A stretch of DNA of 64,000 nt from Entonaema liquescens (Eukaryota > Ascomycota > Sordariomycetes > Xylariales > Xylariaceae). The notes beneath the pieces are model-generated. The model did no database searches and had not been told where the DNA came from. It saw nothing but the letters and a program-made list of their open reading frames with translations. The position numbers were made by a program, and so were the translations under genes. This document shows positions 35,967-48,907 of the stretch, piece after piece (positions within the stretch are counted from its first letter, which is position 1; each line of letters begins with the position of its first letter). Where the stretch lies: NCBI GenBank assembly GCA_902805475.1, contig CADCSX010000007.1:1488001-1552000 (forward strand), given 5' to 3'.

Positions 35967-37904
35967 ATGGATTCGAGTGTGTTACCGGATACTCCAGGGT
36001 GTCATGCGGACGGACATGCATCTATAGGATACGACAGGAGGGACAATTTTGAGGACACAGTCCAAAAGCACAACACACCAGCACCACAAAGCCACGATGT
36101 AGATGGCAAAACCTTATCGCCTAGTCTGAGGAAGGATGACTGCCAAAACCAGTCAAGTCTTGATAGCGACTTAGAGAAGAAAGGGAGCGAAAGGAACCCA
36201 AGGGCGCATATCTTTCTCGGTAAACCTATGTCAGTTATTCACGAGCTGGCGTTCTTCGCTGTGGTATCAACAGCCAATTTCACGCCACGTGAGTTAATTC
36301 CTTAACGCCTTTCCATCTTAAGATGTTCGTAAGCCGGCTAATTGCAACCGAATAGATTCCGGATTCCATCAAGCTCTCTGTATCCTTCGCCTCATAGGTT
36401 CTGATCTAGGCGCTACGAACCCAGGACAACTCGTATGGCTTATTGCTGGGTATGGCCTAACGGGGACGTTCATTTTACTGGCCGGCCGCCTTGGAGATAT
36501 GTACAGTCATAAGCTTATTTTCCTCGTCGGTAATGCGTGGTTTGCGCTGTTCTCGCTTGTCGCTGGCTTAGCTATATACTCCCCTCGACCTTACGCTGTC
36601 TTCCTCTTTGCGCGCATAATGCAAGGCCTTGGCCCGGCACTGATAGTTCCCAACGCTGTAGCGCTGTTAGGCGTTACCTATGTGCCCGGGCAACGAAAGG
36701 CTATGCTGTTCGCCATCTTTGGGGCCATGGCCCCAGCTTCTGCTATCATCTCGCCGGCATTTACAAGCCTGTTGGCACTGGCATGGTGGCCCTATGCCTT
36801 TTTTGCTTTATCTCTTCTATTAATTTTCACCACTGTCGTCGGTGCGCTCATCATACCCAGTGAGTTGTCACCAGAGAAAGGCAGGGTATCATCAGGAGGG
36901 TTGAAAGCATTATGTACTGAGCTGGATGTTGCCGGTGCTCTGACAGGAGTCAGCGGCCTCATTCTCATCAGTGTTTCCTGGAATCAAGCGTCCGTCAAAG
37001 GCTGGACAAACCCATGCGTCCCCGGGCTTCTAGTAGTTGGGGTTCTGCTTTGCGTGAGTTTTATCTTTGTTGAAAAGTACGCTAGCAAGCCTTTGATACC
37101 ACTCGAAGCTGTCAACTCGGGGGTGTTTTTCGTCCTCAGTGCCGTCTTTTGTGGCTGGGGCTGCTTTGGGATTTATATCTATTACATTTGGGGGTTTTAT
37201 GAAGTCCTGCGAGGAGCGCCGCCTCTTCTAGCTACGGCTATGCACAGTCCGATTCTGGTCAGTGGTGTCGCGGCAGCCATTACTACAGGTATGATCATTC
37301 ACCGTGTCGGGCCAGCAGTCGTGATGGCTCTCGCATTATTAGCTTTTACCATCGGCACCACCCTCATCGCAACAACTCCTATAAACCAGACATATTGGGC
37401 ACAAACCTTCCTCTGCAATCTGATTATTACCTGGGGGATGGATTTGAGCTTTCCGGCGGCCACACTTATGCTCTCGGATTTGGTGTCTAGCGAGCATCAA
37501 GGCATTGCAGCCAGCTTAGTTACCACGGTAGTGAACTATAGTGGCGCGCTTGCGTTAGGTGTCGCTGGAACCGTTGAGCTTCGCGTGAATAATGGCGGAG
37601 TAACCCCCGAGGACATCTTGAAGGGGTACAGGGGAGCTTGGTAGTGAGTAACACGAAGCCATTTCGTTTCCCTCGTTTCCCCCGCTTCCCCCTTTCCGGC
37701 ACTAGAAGAGTTGAGACTTCTTAACAGGGGTCTAATTCAAGAACTACTATTTTAGGATATAGTTTGAATTCCTCTAATTCGAATAGTTACTAATTCTTGT
37801 CGAACTATAGCGTGGCCATTGGACTGGGCGTAGTTGGCCTTGTTCTATGCTCAATATTCGCCTGGAAATTTTCGAAACGCCAAAAGAAAGCGATCCGAAG
37901 TTAA
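35967..37904 (+). CDS. MFS transporter, DHA2 (14-TM) family, ATR1/ATR2-like
   Basis: Exons 35967-36288, 36356-37643 and 37811-37904, phases closing to 567 aa. The N-terminal 85 residues are cytosolic and hydrophilic. TM1 begins after GKPMSVIHELAFFAVVSTA and is split by intron 1; the second exon carries NPGQLVWLIAGYGLTGTFIL, the A-loop signature GRLGDMYSHK, and the motif-C-like FARIMQGLGPALIVPNA, typical of the DHA2 group near yeast Atr1/YMR279C. About 14 membrane segments fit. Intron 2 removes an apparent in-frame stop at 37642-37644: TA joins C at 37811, and the last exon supplies the final TM (GLGVVGLVLCSIFAWKF) and a basic tail. The substrate is unknown; relatives export aminotriazole or boron or move ammonium. 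It is a plasma-membrane protein by family. Confidence 0.9.
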
Positions 37905-39971
37905 TCAGAGCCCCTCAGCTCCCCAGGACTTTGATCATCAGTTGGTAAGACGGGGAATATTGGTTCCCGAAAGTTGCCCCGACTGACTCGATGGCGTTTA
38001 ATTGCAATTCTTCGATAATTCAATGGGCGAGAGACATCCCGGCGGTTCTTGGCAGCGGAAAATAAATCTCATCGGTATGAATATTTTGTCTTCCAACAGC
38101 TGATGTACGCTGCTCGCGTTTCAAGCGACGGAAGTGGCACATACGGAACGGTGCGGAAAGAGTGAATAGAGCAGCCCAGTGTGCGTCTAGTGACGAAGGC
38201 GGTGGCGGGCAATCTTCTTAAAAGGTCTTTCTCCTATTGGTACAATAAAACGAATTCACTCATACCTATGTTGCGTTATACCTTGATGCCGGTTGTCTTC
38301 CACCCGAGTGTAGTAAAAGCCGATACCCACAGCCCGCAGCCCGTAGTCTCGGGAAGTCGTATTATTCGCTATTTTAGTTCCTATGGTACGGGTGTCAAGA
38401 ACGGGTGCAGTGTGATGGACGCGCAGACGTAGTTATCACACATCTAAGCTACTGTAGTCAGCGACATGTCTGTACATAGACATTCATAACCGACTGCAAA
38501 TCTTAATTTGGTTTATGACGAGGAAAACTTGGTCTGGATGCAGTAAGCCATGCGGTGCCATGTCTCATAGCAGATCTAGACACATCCGTATGAAGAGGTG
38601 TTTGAATAGTACCAGCTATATTCACCATGAAATTGTTCCTCGCGCAAAGATCCTTAAGAGGTAACGCGTAAAAGGTCATTACGAGGGCGTAGCAATTCTC
38701 CGAAGCGTTAAACCATTCCTAGCTAAACTTAACAAAGATCCTTCGCGACGTAAGTGCGGAATATTGTTGTCCGTTGCTTGCTTAGCCTAGGTAGTGATTA
38801 GGTAGGTATTCTATAGGTACGGTAGTGCGTAGTCCTGTCGTTTGAAGGAGAAAGGAGAAAAAATGATATCGTAATTACCTTGTAAATGGGGGATAGAAAA
38901 GGCATAACAGGGGTAGCTTCATACACATGCAGGGCTGGTAGGATTCACGGTACCTGAGCTGTACTGGATCTCCTCGTACAAAGGATCAAGGTTAGCATGT
39001 ACCCGACATTACGTACCATTATGTAGACCTATATACGGGAGGTACGTATCCTAATCCGTGTGCCGTTCTGTCCGTCTCTACTATGGAAGTTGTTTGGACT
39101 GTCGTATAGTTAGGTAAGTACCTGCTATAGTAAATTTTGCTGAGGGAGGAGCAGACGGTGCCCCCAGGTGGCTCCAATGGTCCGACTTCCAGGTTGTTAC
39201 TACCACACGGAGTATACATATGCAGTTGTGGATGCATGATCGTACCCGGCGAGGAATCAGATAAATATCTGCTGCTAGTCATGTAGCCACTTGTGCAAAA
39301 AACCTTACTTCATTCTCGTAACAAGTTTTCTAATAAGCAGCTTACCTTTTTCTCTTTTATTCCGACAGACTCGAAACTAATAAGTGAAGAAAGAAAAAGA
39401 AGAGAAAAGAAAAACGAGAAGAAAAAAAAAAGGAGAAAGAAACGGAATCCTTCTTACCAACAACACTATTCGCATTGATCAATCGAATAGCATGTTCACT
39501 CAGCAAGGTGTAAGAATGACTTAAGTCGAGAAAGAAGATATCCGTGGTTTTACGGGGGTTCTACTAATCTACCGAGATAACTAACCTAATCGTTATTACT
39601 TGTAATTAGCAGAAGCAGCTGGCAGCCAGGCAATTGCGCATCCTGGGAAACTGCTACCTAGCACCACCAGGTCAGTGAACACCTGGAATACACCCCGTAC
39701 CTTAGGTACTTGGTGCAGACCTCAAGTGTAACGGGCAAGAACGAGCGAGAACAGCATCTTTTATCGCCGATAACAAATCGCCACTGCTCAACCGAAGGAC
39801 AATCACGCGCAAAAAAAAAAGGCACCTAAGCCAAGGTTTGCTATAATTGTTGCGGTGCTCTTCAATCCTCAGAGAAGTGGAAATCAACAGTCCAAACTTT
39901 TTTTTAGTCATATCGCATTTTCCATTCTACATTCCTCAGCCGCAAGAGAAAAAAAAAAAAAAAAAGAAATA
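37905..39971. other. Gene-free spacer before the RING gene
   Basis: 2 kb without a supported gene. 39395-39450 is an A/G-rich (AAAGAAAAG) tract that creates a spurious lysine-rich ORF. 39949-39965 is a 17-bp A run only 6 bp before the RING gene's proposed ATG. Confidence 0.5.
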
Positions 39972-41526
39972 ATGGCATACAGAGGTATTCTCCCACTTTA
40001 TTAGCATTTTCTCTTCGAACCGTGCTTTTTTAAACCGCTTACATATTGTACTGTTAAACCTTTCACCCACAAGTAATTCTCCCCTCAAAAACCGAACTTC
40101 ACATAATTCATAATCAGATCTCGCACTGTCAGGAAAAGGGAAACTAAAACCTGGCTACGTGCAACCTAGTAGTATCACAACCCGATCTAGATCCTGCGCA
40201 AAACGCATTTGCCAGTGCCATCGACTTCTCCGACTACGGTATCTTCAATCGACCGGTTTCCTTCGGACGAACATCTCCTCCTGCGAATTCAACCCCTTCC
40301 AATCCAAATCAGCAGGACAACTTGATTTTCCAGTTGCCCTCCTTACCCGACGTTTTGAGCGAGCCTCAATTCCCTATCTATTTCGATCCATTCCAACAAG
40401 TCGATGTTTACATGCCCCATCTTCCACCTCACGAACATAACCAGTCGCCGCCTGCGAATCACTACAATCACGGTCAAGGAAGGCCTAGTTGGCCGTGTAC
40501 TAGGTCAGGATTTGCATTCTCCGAGTTAGATTCGAGCATACGGCGGTTGCCTCGCTCATCATTTAATTTCCACGCCGAAACTCACCCCGGTCCTCCCCCA
40601 CCACGAGCTCAAGAACAGAGGTCGTCATCATCCAACACTCGCAACATTCACAATCAACTTCCGCAGCCCGGCAGGCCGTTTTTCGAGGCGAGTAGCGAAG
40701 ATCATTACCTTGCTGCTTTAGCCGACGGTGATTTCTCATCGCCGTCGCTTCCTCCTATCAACAGCAGCCCTCTCCCGCCTACTCGATTACATTCCTCCAA
40801 CTTGCCTAAGCCTCTCGAAGTCGGCGAAGCAATGCCAACAACCGGTTCTCGTCGCTCAAGAAATAACAAAGAGCATCTAGTCGATCTGACTAAGGAGGAA
40901 CCAGACCTCGATTCTACTTCGGGAGTCGACCCTACAACGCCCTCCATGCCTCCTGTTAGAAAGCGAGCCGCTACCGGCGCAAATAGCAGCGCGGCTTCCA
41001 AGAGACGGCGGACATCCCAATCCTCTCTCACCAACTCCGGCCGAGCAAGCAGATTAAAATTGAAGCCAAATGACCAAAATCCGTTTGCCGACGATGGTTC
41101 TAGTGGACCCGCTGATGACGACAGTCATGAAGCTATCGATCTATCTAATGCCGCCGAAGTCCCGTCGGAGTTCATGGCTCCTAAGACAGACAACCGCATC
41201 AAGATTGGCAAATTTCAGTGCGTCATTTGCATGGATGACACCTCTTACTTGACCGTCACACACTGCGGTATGTCGAAAATAGGCTCTTTATTTGGTTCTT
41301 ATTCTAGATTTTGTTGCTAACCCACACATTATTAGGCCACCTCTTCTGTTCCGAATGCCTACATTCTGCACTCCACATCGATAACATGAAAAAGACGTGC
41401 CCCGTCTGCCGAACGAAAGTCGACCCGAAGGAAAAGAAGGGAAAAAACCAGAAGTCCTACTATCATCTAGAACTGAAGATCATGACTGCCAATAAGAAGG
41501 GGAAGCGGCCAGCGGTTCCTTCATGA
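39972..41526 (+). CDS. RING-finger SUMO-targeted ubiquitin ligase, Slx8-like
   Basis: Three exons: 39972-39984 (13 nt, MAYR + 1 nt), 40170-41267 and 41336-41526, total 433 aa. The large exon has no ATG near its start, so a small upstream exon is required; the proposed one splices in frame (G|TA) and is the least certain part. Residues 30-350 are disordered, rich in Ser/Pro/Asn, with a basic patch (KRRRTSQ). Two SUMO-interacting-type motifs occur: HLVDLTKEE (~240) and EAIDLSNAA (~325). The C3HC4 RING begins at CVICMDD (~354), is interrupted by intron 2 exactly at HCG|HLFC, and ends TCPVC. SIMs followed by a C-terminal RING is the STUbL layout of Slx8/Rfp proteins, which ubiquitinate SUMOylated nuclear proteins in genome stability. 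An alternative is a generic nuclear RING ligase. Confidence 0.8.
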
Positions 41527-42870
41527 CGTGGCCGGGCGCATTGTGAGGAGGTGTCACTTAACTCTCCGACTGACGTGGTGCAGACGCGGTTCAGACGAGA
41601 AGTGGGACGAATCAGGGCTAATGGGGTAACCTTCTATGGGACGGCAGCATACCGTGGGATTTCAGCCTCACGCGTTATTTTAATACAGGCGTTCTAGCAT
41701 ACTCTCAAGTAACCTTCCAAGAGGAGGAGGTTCTTTTTACCGGCCCAAGTGGGATCGGATATGGGTACATACGGACGAGGCACACGGCGGGTACTGTACA
41801 AGGTCGGCGTGAACTTTTGCATGGAAGGGGAGTTGGGATTTATACATCCACGGAGTGATACCCCATCATTTTGTCATCTCAGACCGGGCTACGATGTGGC
41901 TTGCTTCTTGCATTTTGCCCCTCGCGGAATAAGAATAATGTTACGATAGAGAGCAAGCATACCACATAGGAACAATAAGAGATCCATGCTATTTTTTTTT
42001 CTTTTATCTCGATATATCTTATCTATCATGAATATAAATGGGCTCTAACTATGATATGTACGTGCGAATAGGACCACCTCTCATATCTAGGAGGAATGTA
42101 TAAACGAGAAAGTATATGTCGTCGATTTCACGTTTTCCGACTTCGTAATATTGCTCGACAATGCCGTAAATACGTGCTTCTAATGGCTACACTCCCTCCA
42201 CGTACCCAGTGCATAAGCATACAGGTAAATTACTTAGCACACGAGCCCTTCCAACACATCCATCCTTACATACATATTATATTAAACTATACCTATCGTA
42301 CACCCCTCTCGTAGTACATTATCATTCTGGCACCTCGTTACAAGGCCGCCTATCACAGACCTAGCTTCATCTCGCTTCCCCGGCGGTATAAGCGGACGGT
42401 CTTATCAAACGGAGCGAAGCAGTAGTCTGGACCATGGTTAACATGTCACACTGCGTAAAAGGTCTTTTGCTTTTTTCTCTCGGGACGAGAAAAGCAGGGA
42501 AAAAATAACAATCATCTATCCCCGTAAGGCGACTACCAATCGTGCAGTCTCCAAACTCGTCGAATTGGTTCCCGGTTCTTCTCATTGGCTCGTGTGGCCT
42601 GAAGAGCGGAGCGGTGTGAGTTTATAGGAAGCAGCCGTGCGGATGAGATATTAGATGGATGAGATTTTTCACATTCCAACGGTATGCCAGCACACCCTTG
42701 CAAGGCGAGGACGGTAGAGAGAGCCCCTAGAATTTTCTAGTAGAATCAAGATATTCCATAATATATAGGTAGCCTACCTATAATCACGCGCCTTACCAAC
42801 CGTCTTATATGTAAGTACCTTGTAAACACCGACGCCGAACCTGGTAGTAGAAAAAAGAAAAGCAAAGTAT
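41527..42870. other. Spacer between convergent RING and CLC genes
   Basis: About 1.3 kb with no supported gene; both flanking genes end here, so it contains their 3' untranslated regions. An apparently long CLC reading frame that runs on to 42774 is an out-of-frame artefact (see the CLC entry). Confidence 0.45.
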
Positions 42871-45730
42871 CTATAGGATCCCACTTCTATCATCATCCGC
42901 AGGTGAAACCGGCGAATCATCAGGACCCAGTAAGCCGCTCCGCTCCCCGCTGCGCCAGACACCCCGTCATCATCCTCTTCGCTTCTTCGGCCGCCTGGGC
43001 CAGCTATCCCGACTCTCGTGGCGGTACTCCGTCCCTCCTCAGCGCCGTTGAGCACGTACCAACAGTCCTTTTTAGTGAGCAGGCCTTGCAGGACGCCACG
43101 GTCACTGAAGAGCACGTAGCGGACGCCCAGCTTCTGGAAGTACGCGACGGCGAGATGTAGTGTGCTGCGGCTAGGTAGTGTCAGGGGCGTCTGGTCCATC
43201 CAGGGCCGCAGGTCCAGCGTAGTGCGCGGGTCCGCGAGCGGCTGGTGCGAGAAGAACGCCTCCGTCTCCGGGGGCAAGCTACGCGGCGGTTGGGTGCTAG
43301 CTGCCAGATTATATGCAAGTTCTGCGCGGCTGATGTAGCCGAGCAGGACGGCGTCGCGCGGGTCGCTTACTACGGGGAATCCGCGGTAGTCGCAGGACTC
43401 GAGCACGCCGCGGAGGCTGGCGATAGTGTGGCCTGTCGCGGTTAGCACGACCAAATCCTCGATTCGCGTCATGATCTGTGACGCTGGGATATCCGGCACG
43501 TGCTGCGCGCCGCTACCCTCGTCGCCAGAATCTAGGAACGGGTATTCGTTGAAGTGAATCCAACTCTCGTAGATACCGCGCCGCGAGAATGCATCGCCCA
43601 CCCACTTAGACAACATCACGGCCACCATGATCGGGAGCACGTACGTCAGCGCGCCTGTCAGCTCGAACATGATGACAACGATGGAGACAGTCATCCTCGT
43701 GACACCCGCAAGAGTAGCGGCTGCGCCGATCATTGCGTATACACCCGGCGTGACGCAGGGTCGGCCGGGATCGCAGTTACTGAAAGCGAAGAAGTCGGGA
43801 TGATTTCGTTGCCATATCTCCATGATGATGCCAACTGCCCGGCCAGAAAGTGCTCCAATGGCCATAGAAGGCAAGATAATACCGGCGGGGATCTGTAGTC
43901 CGAAGGTAATAGATGCAAGGAAGAAGCCTAGGACGGCGGCAAACAGCAATAAGATGATGGTGCCAGCCGTCGCAGCGCCCGTCTTGCAAAGACCAAATTG
44001 GTCATCTAGCACCAATGCGCAGTCAGTGAAAGTGAAGATACGAGCTCCGAAGATTGAGCTCGCATGTAAAAATTAGGGTAATTAATCAGAGCCGTCAAGA
44101 GCGCCACGATGACAACTTGTATTAAGGGACCGGGGAGCCATGTTGTTGACTTCTTCCATCGCGCCACACGCATATTAGCTTTAATGAAAAGTCCGCCGTA
44201 GAGTCCGCCAAATATGCCGAGGAGGGCAAAGGGTATCACTTCGAAACCGTGCCAACCCGTGCTGAACTTGACTTGGTACAACACGAGTTTACCAGACCGG
44301 AAGGGATCAAAGGCCTGTAACACGACGGCTGCTGTCATGGCGCACACGAAACTCTGCCACATCGTCTTGTCGGGGAAGTAGTAGGACAACTGTTCGAGAC
44401 TGAACAACACGCCCCCAATAGGAGACCCGAATGCAACAGAGATTCCCGATGCCGCAGCTGCAGATAGTACTTCTCGTTTCCGTGCTGCTTCAGGTCAGCA
44501 TTATTCTTTTAAGGTCGTCACTAACCTATGATACGCACCTTCATTGGTATTAATATTGGGAAATAATTTTATGAACAGGTTTGCGCAACAACAGGCAACA
44601 TGAACCAAAGGGCCCTCCTTGCCTAGCCACATGCCTGAGGCGACGGCGAGACACTGTTACCAGTTAGCTAAGCTATTTAGTATATGCCATCTTTAAGACT
44701 CACTAATCCCAGGGACTTGGTGATCAGTGTCCAAGTCCCCAAGAAGCGCCGAATGACGAAGCCACCCAATACCGTCTTTATCTCAGGTATACCACTGTGC
44801 TTAGCATATATCGCGTACTCCTTAACGAGGAATCCGGCACATAAGGCAAATGTGACCTATAGATGCATTAGTGACTTATGCTCGAAGCCGTTTAAATGAT
44901 GAACTCACGGAAAAGATTAGAAAAAAGAAGTACTCTATGAACCACTTTCCACCTGTAGAGCTTATGCCCAGAGCTGCAGCCCAAGGTTTCCATCCGAGAC
45001 ATTTAGCACCCTGGTCGTAGCCGTAACAGCAGAATTGCTTGTTTAGATAAAACGCGCCTCCTTCGGGGCCGGAAGTGCAATAACCAGTCTTTATATCACC
45101 CAGCCAGTCCGAAGCTACATCTATAGCCGCTGCCAGTCCGCCGACGGCAAGTCCCGTCAGAACGAGAATAACCCATGCTTGGCTGGAGTCTAAGAGCTGC
45201 TGTATATATCCGACTATTCCCGTCGCACTCGAATAGAGTACCCGTAGACGTTGTCGCTCCTTCGTGTATTCGAAGATCCAATCAATGGCTGTAAGATCCT
45301 CATACCCAACTCTTCGACCCGGTCCCTCAACATACCAATCAAGCGGCGCTCCCTCTTTCTGACCGTTCGGTGTGTTAGAAGTGTCCTCAGATCGTACCGG
45401 GTTCAGACCTTCCAGCCTCGTAGGTCTTTCGGTGTCGGAATGCGGTGCTCTTGGGGACACGGATCCCAAGCGATTGCCCGTGAGCGCAGATAATAACCGA
45501 TTCGGCTGTGAGAAGACGGATTGCTTTTGTTTTCGCTTGAAGCTCATAGGTTCCGCCAATTCCTCATTCAATGGGTCATTTCCTAGCACATCCCCATCGT
45601 CTCCGTCAAACAAGTAATCAAGCTCGTCTCTTTCGTCATTGTTGGAGGGTTGCGGTTCGTTCGGCGACCTGGTAGAAGAAGACGAGCCTTCTTCTTCGTG
45701 GGGGTTTATGAGATTCCTATTGCTTGCCAT
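42871..45730 (-). CDS. CLC-type voltage-gated chloride channel/transporter, two frameshifts
   Basis: Minus-strand exons 45730-44909, 44856-44704, 44653-44539 and 44487-42871. With one base restored at each of two sites the total is exactly 2709 nt (902 aa). Residues 1-130 are a disordered acidic N-terminus. CLC signatures follow: HSGIPEIKTVLGGF, the gating-glutamate motif GKEGP, GSPIGGVLFSLE and PAGIILPSMAIGALSGR. Two CBS domains make up the C-terminus (IMTRIEDLVVL; GLLTKKDCWYVLNG). Site 1, T3 at 44029-44031: frame leaves SSELVSSL and the expected FTDCALVLDDQFGLCK is in the next frame. Site 2, G4 (C4 on plus) at 42962-42965: frame leaves EEDDDG and the natural end, closing DDDRSGIL and TAG at 42871-42873, is in the next frame. 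The Gef1-like group acts in Golgi/endosome acidification and cation homeostasis. A proton-antiport residue was not checked. Confidence 0.85.
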
Positions 45731-46378
45731 CTTGAGGGCTCGATCATGCGATCTGCCATATCGCGATGCCTATGCTACCTTATTAAATCGAAATATGGAG
45801 ATTGGCCAGGTTTTATGACTTTAAAGGTTCTACTTTAAAGGTTCGACTTTAAAGGTTCGCGTTACGGCTTTGCGACCAAAAGGTTGGTAGGGGTCCGAAT
45901 CGCTGTCGCTAACGCACGTAGTGGACCTTTTCCATGTTAGGTACTTCCAATTGTACATGTGTTCGTGTCTAATATACCTGTACGTAAGTACATGTAGTCG
46001 CCTATTGCTAGCCTATTATTAGTTGCGGAGAAGCGATAACGATAAAAGCTTAATCGTTACCGACCGTCTGTAACTGTAACTGTGACTTAGCACCTAGCCA
46101 GAAATACAATCAGTTCTCATTGGCTCTTAAATTATAGCAGAATTCAAAAGAACTTCAATCTAAACCAAGAAATAATGCAAGTGAAAGCCAGAACTACGAC
46201 CACCCAATAATTTTAATTTTATAATTTAAACCAAATCTCAAGGACATTATTTTATTGCTTTGGGTTGAGCTAACGAGTTAGGATTCACAGCAAACCACTT
46301 GTCCTTAAATGTCAACCGAATCTAGTACATGGGAGAGCCCCCTAAGTTGAGGTTTTGATATCGTATAAGTTAGAGAAG
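45731..46378. promoter_or_regulatory. Shared upstream region of CLC and neurochondrin-family genes
   Basis: About 650 bp between divergent starts. It contains a 3 x 14-bp tandem repeat (45817-45858) 87-128 bp upstream of the CLC start, listed separately. Otherwise AT-rich. Confidence 0.45.
45817..45858. repeat. 3 x 14-bp tandem repeat
   Basis: Three consecutive copies of the unit ACTTTAAAGGTTC plus one variable base, with an internal CTTTAAAG palindrome. Its place just upstream of the CLC start suggests a possible regulatory site or just a slippage product. Confidence 0.85.
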
Positions 46379-48475
46379 ATGGATATTCCAGATGTCTCGA
46401 AGCTACAGGTACAAAACAGTGATGAAGGCGAATCAACTAACACTACAACGTCATCTATAGAGAAGATTCAACAGCTTCTTAAGGCCAAAGATGATACCTC
46501 CAGATTCGTTGGGTTAGCTCTTCTAAAATCCGTCTTAGACAACTCCCCAGAACTCCAGAGTGAGAGAGAAGTCATTGCTTCGTTATGGGACTCTATTTCA
46601 CCTAAATTCTTAGACCGACTGTTACGCACCGGGTCTCAGTCTAGCTCAGAACAGAAGAGCTCTAAGGATATGCTTGACTTAGCTATTGCTGTTATCCATA
46701 CATTCGCTGTCTTATTGCCCGATGACGCAAAGCAGGACACAAAATTACTTGGTAGAATACCAAGACTGGCTAAGGCTGTCCTTTACAGGTAAGAAAAATC
46801 ACCATCCACTTACAAGCTATATACACTAACATAAGATCAGCTCTAAAGAGACAACTCAGGTAATAATTGAGACACTGCTGACTCTTGTTGTCGTTCCCGG
46901 CGGTGCCAAAATCTTCGTTGATCTTGATATCGATGACTGGAGCCCTTTAATAGAAATTGCTCCAGAATATGCACATGTGCTCACAATATTCATATGGGCC
47001 TGGGAAAAGGGAACTACTGACCTTGAAGATGAAGCTGTCAAGGAAGCAATGAGGGCTAAGATTGACCAAGGAATCCAATCTTTCGTATCCTCCTTCATCG
47101 GAACCGACGCAACCAGTCTCCTAGAATTCATATCCCACATCCTGAGAAATCTCAACGAGAATGTATGATCCCTTCCATGTTCACCAGAAAGCCTTACGAA
47201 CAGTTCCTAACTGTCATCTAGCTCATCCCCAGAAATCCGAAATGGCTTGGTTCCGTTACTAAGCTTATCCGCAACTTATCAACCAACAGGCCAACCGCAG
47301 CCAGTCGTTCTGCGTACACAAACTGTGCGGGTGCCCTTCTGCTTATCTACCCGGAGTCAACGCCCCAATTACTATTCCTTGAAGATAATGACTCGTCGAA
47401 GCCATTCTCATACCTCTTCATCAATCTCATTCTAGTAGACCTACGCGCAACCTTACCCTCTCTCCTAGGAAAGCTTAACGACCCAGACTATCCACGGATC
47501 TCGCAGCGGCTCACCTCCGCGCTTGATATCGTGACAGCTTTCATCGGCCAACTTATTTCTTGGATGGAGGAGCTAGATAATCCTAAGCCAGACACGAAGC
47601 CATCGGATTCATGGCTCAAGATGCCTCCTGACCTAGTCCTCAAGCTCAGCAGCTCGATCGCCGAAACTTTATCTGTTACGATGGAGTATCTGCGCGACCG
47701 CTGGGATGCTTCGGTAGCAGGGGCTCGGGGATTACACCCGGAGGCACGTACCGGCAGTGCACATACCGATTTCGGCTCCCATAAGACGCTGGCCTGGGAC
47801 GCAAAAGACGAGAGTGCAGCTACCGACGCTTTCATACTCTCCGCCATCCGCGCGATCGCACTCTGGGTTCGTGATGACGATGGCGATGTTTTGAGGAAAG
47901 AGGGCGCTGGGCTAATGGACATGTTCATGGAACTATACCAAAGTAGTGGTCCGGATTCATCTCAACCAAGTGGGCTAGATTACAGGCTCCCTATCCTTGC
48001 GGCTCTCGAAGGCGTGCTGCGCACATCGAAAGGGGTTGAGGCTTTTAATTCATACGACGGCTGGAAAATCCTATCAGGAGACATGCTTAAGATTCTCGAA
48101 GAGAGTTCGACTTCGACTACCTTGGAGGAAGCAGACGTCATTCGTGGCACCCGCATCGCTCTCGTCCTGCAGATCGTAGCCGAGAATGAGGGTACTACGC
48201 CTGAGGACTGGATGGGCGTTGTGACCGCCGTAGCAGCCTACGACGTACCAATTGTGGAGAGCGGCGTCAGGGACGAGTTACTTCTCGACTTCCAGGCGGA
48301 TGTGTTACAGCTTGTCACAACATTGCTGTCAAATGCGAATCCTGGTATGAGGAGGCGGTATGTACATTCGGCTAATTCTATACGGGGCGTTGCAGAGCAG
48401 TTAAGGGGCAGGGTGGATGGGAATAGCGATACGGCAAAGGAGCTAGAGGATGTGTTATCTACACTGGATGGATAG
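46379..48475 (+). CDS. Neurochondrin-family protein
   Basis: Exons 46379-46788, 46841-47162 and 47222-48475, introns 52 and 59 nt, total 661 aa with phases closing exactly. The start is the first ATG (MDIPDVSKLQ); the open frame extends further only from TTG. The protein is all-helical ARM/HEAT-like throughout: IEKIQQLLKAKDDTSRFVGL, LLKSVLDNSPELQ, VLTIFIWAWEKG, SRSAYTNCAGALLLIYPEST, and LLDFQADVLQLVTTLL near the end. These match the fungal neurochondrin (PF05536) type. Human neurochondrin binds signalling and SMN partners; the fungal role is unknown. There is no signal peptide or membrane segment, so it should be cytosolic. It is divergent from the CLC gene. Confidence 0.84.
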
Positions 48476-48907
48476 TTAATCTAAGTAGGGGTTTGAGTAC
48501 CTACCTACCTGATTTAGCTCACTTCAAATAATATTTGAGTTACTGGTCATATAGAAATATCGTGGATACCTGTCTGGATAATATTTAACTTGGTCGTAAA
48601 GACCTAACTCAGGCCGGGTTTAGATATAATAACGTAGAGTGCGAGATTCGCAAGCGTGAATTCCATACGTTCAAATTTAACTCTCCTCTTTATCCATAGG
48701 GACTTTTATAGATGAGATCCAGGTTAAAAAAAAAAGCTCATATTTTACAACCTCCTCTAAAATCCGTACGGGGAATTCATATAAGTGCTATGGTGCTAGA
48801 GTGGAAGGGAGAGCTTTATGGTCTGATCAAGCAGTTTAGGCAGACATCTATCTAACCTCAAGGCACCCAGCATATAAGTCAAAAAGGAGAGTCGCTGGTA
48901 CAATACA

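Noticed and set aside
39293..39478. Lysine/glutamate-rich ORF
   Set aside because: Created by an A/G simple-sequence tract; no start context or conservation signal.
42774..42870. Extended C-terminus of the CLC ORF
   Set aside because: Arises after the frame loss at 42962-42965; the other frame gives a typical acidic CLC end at 42871.
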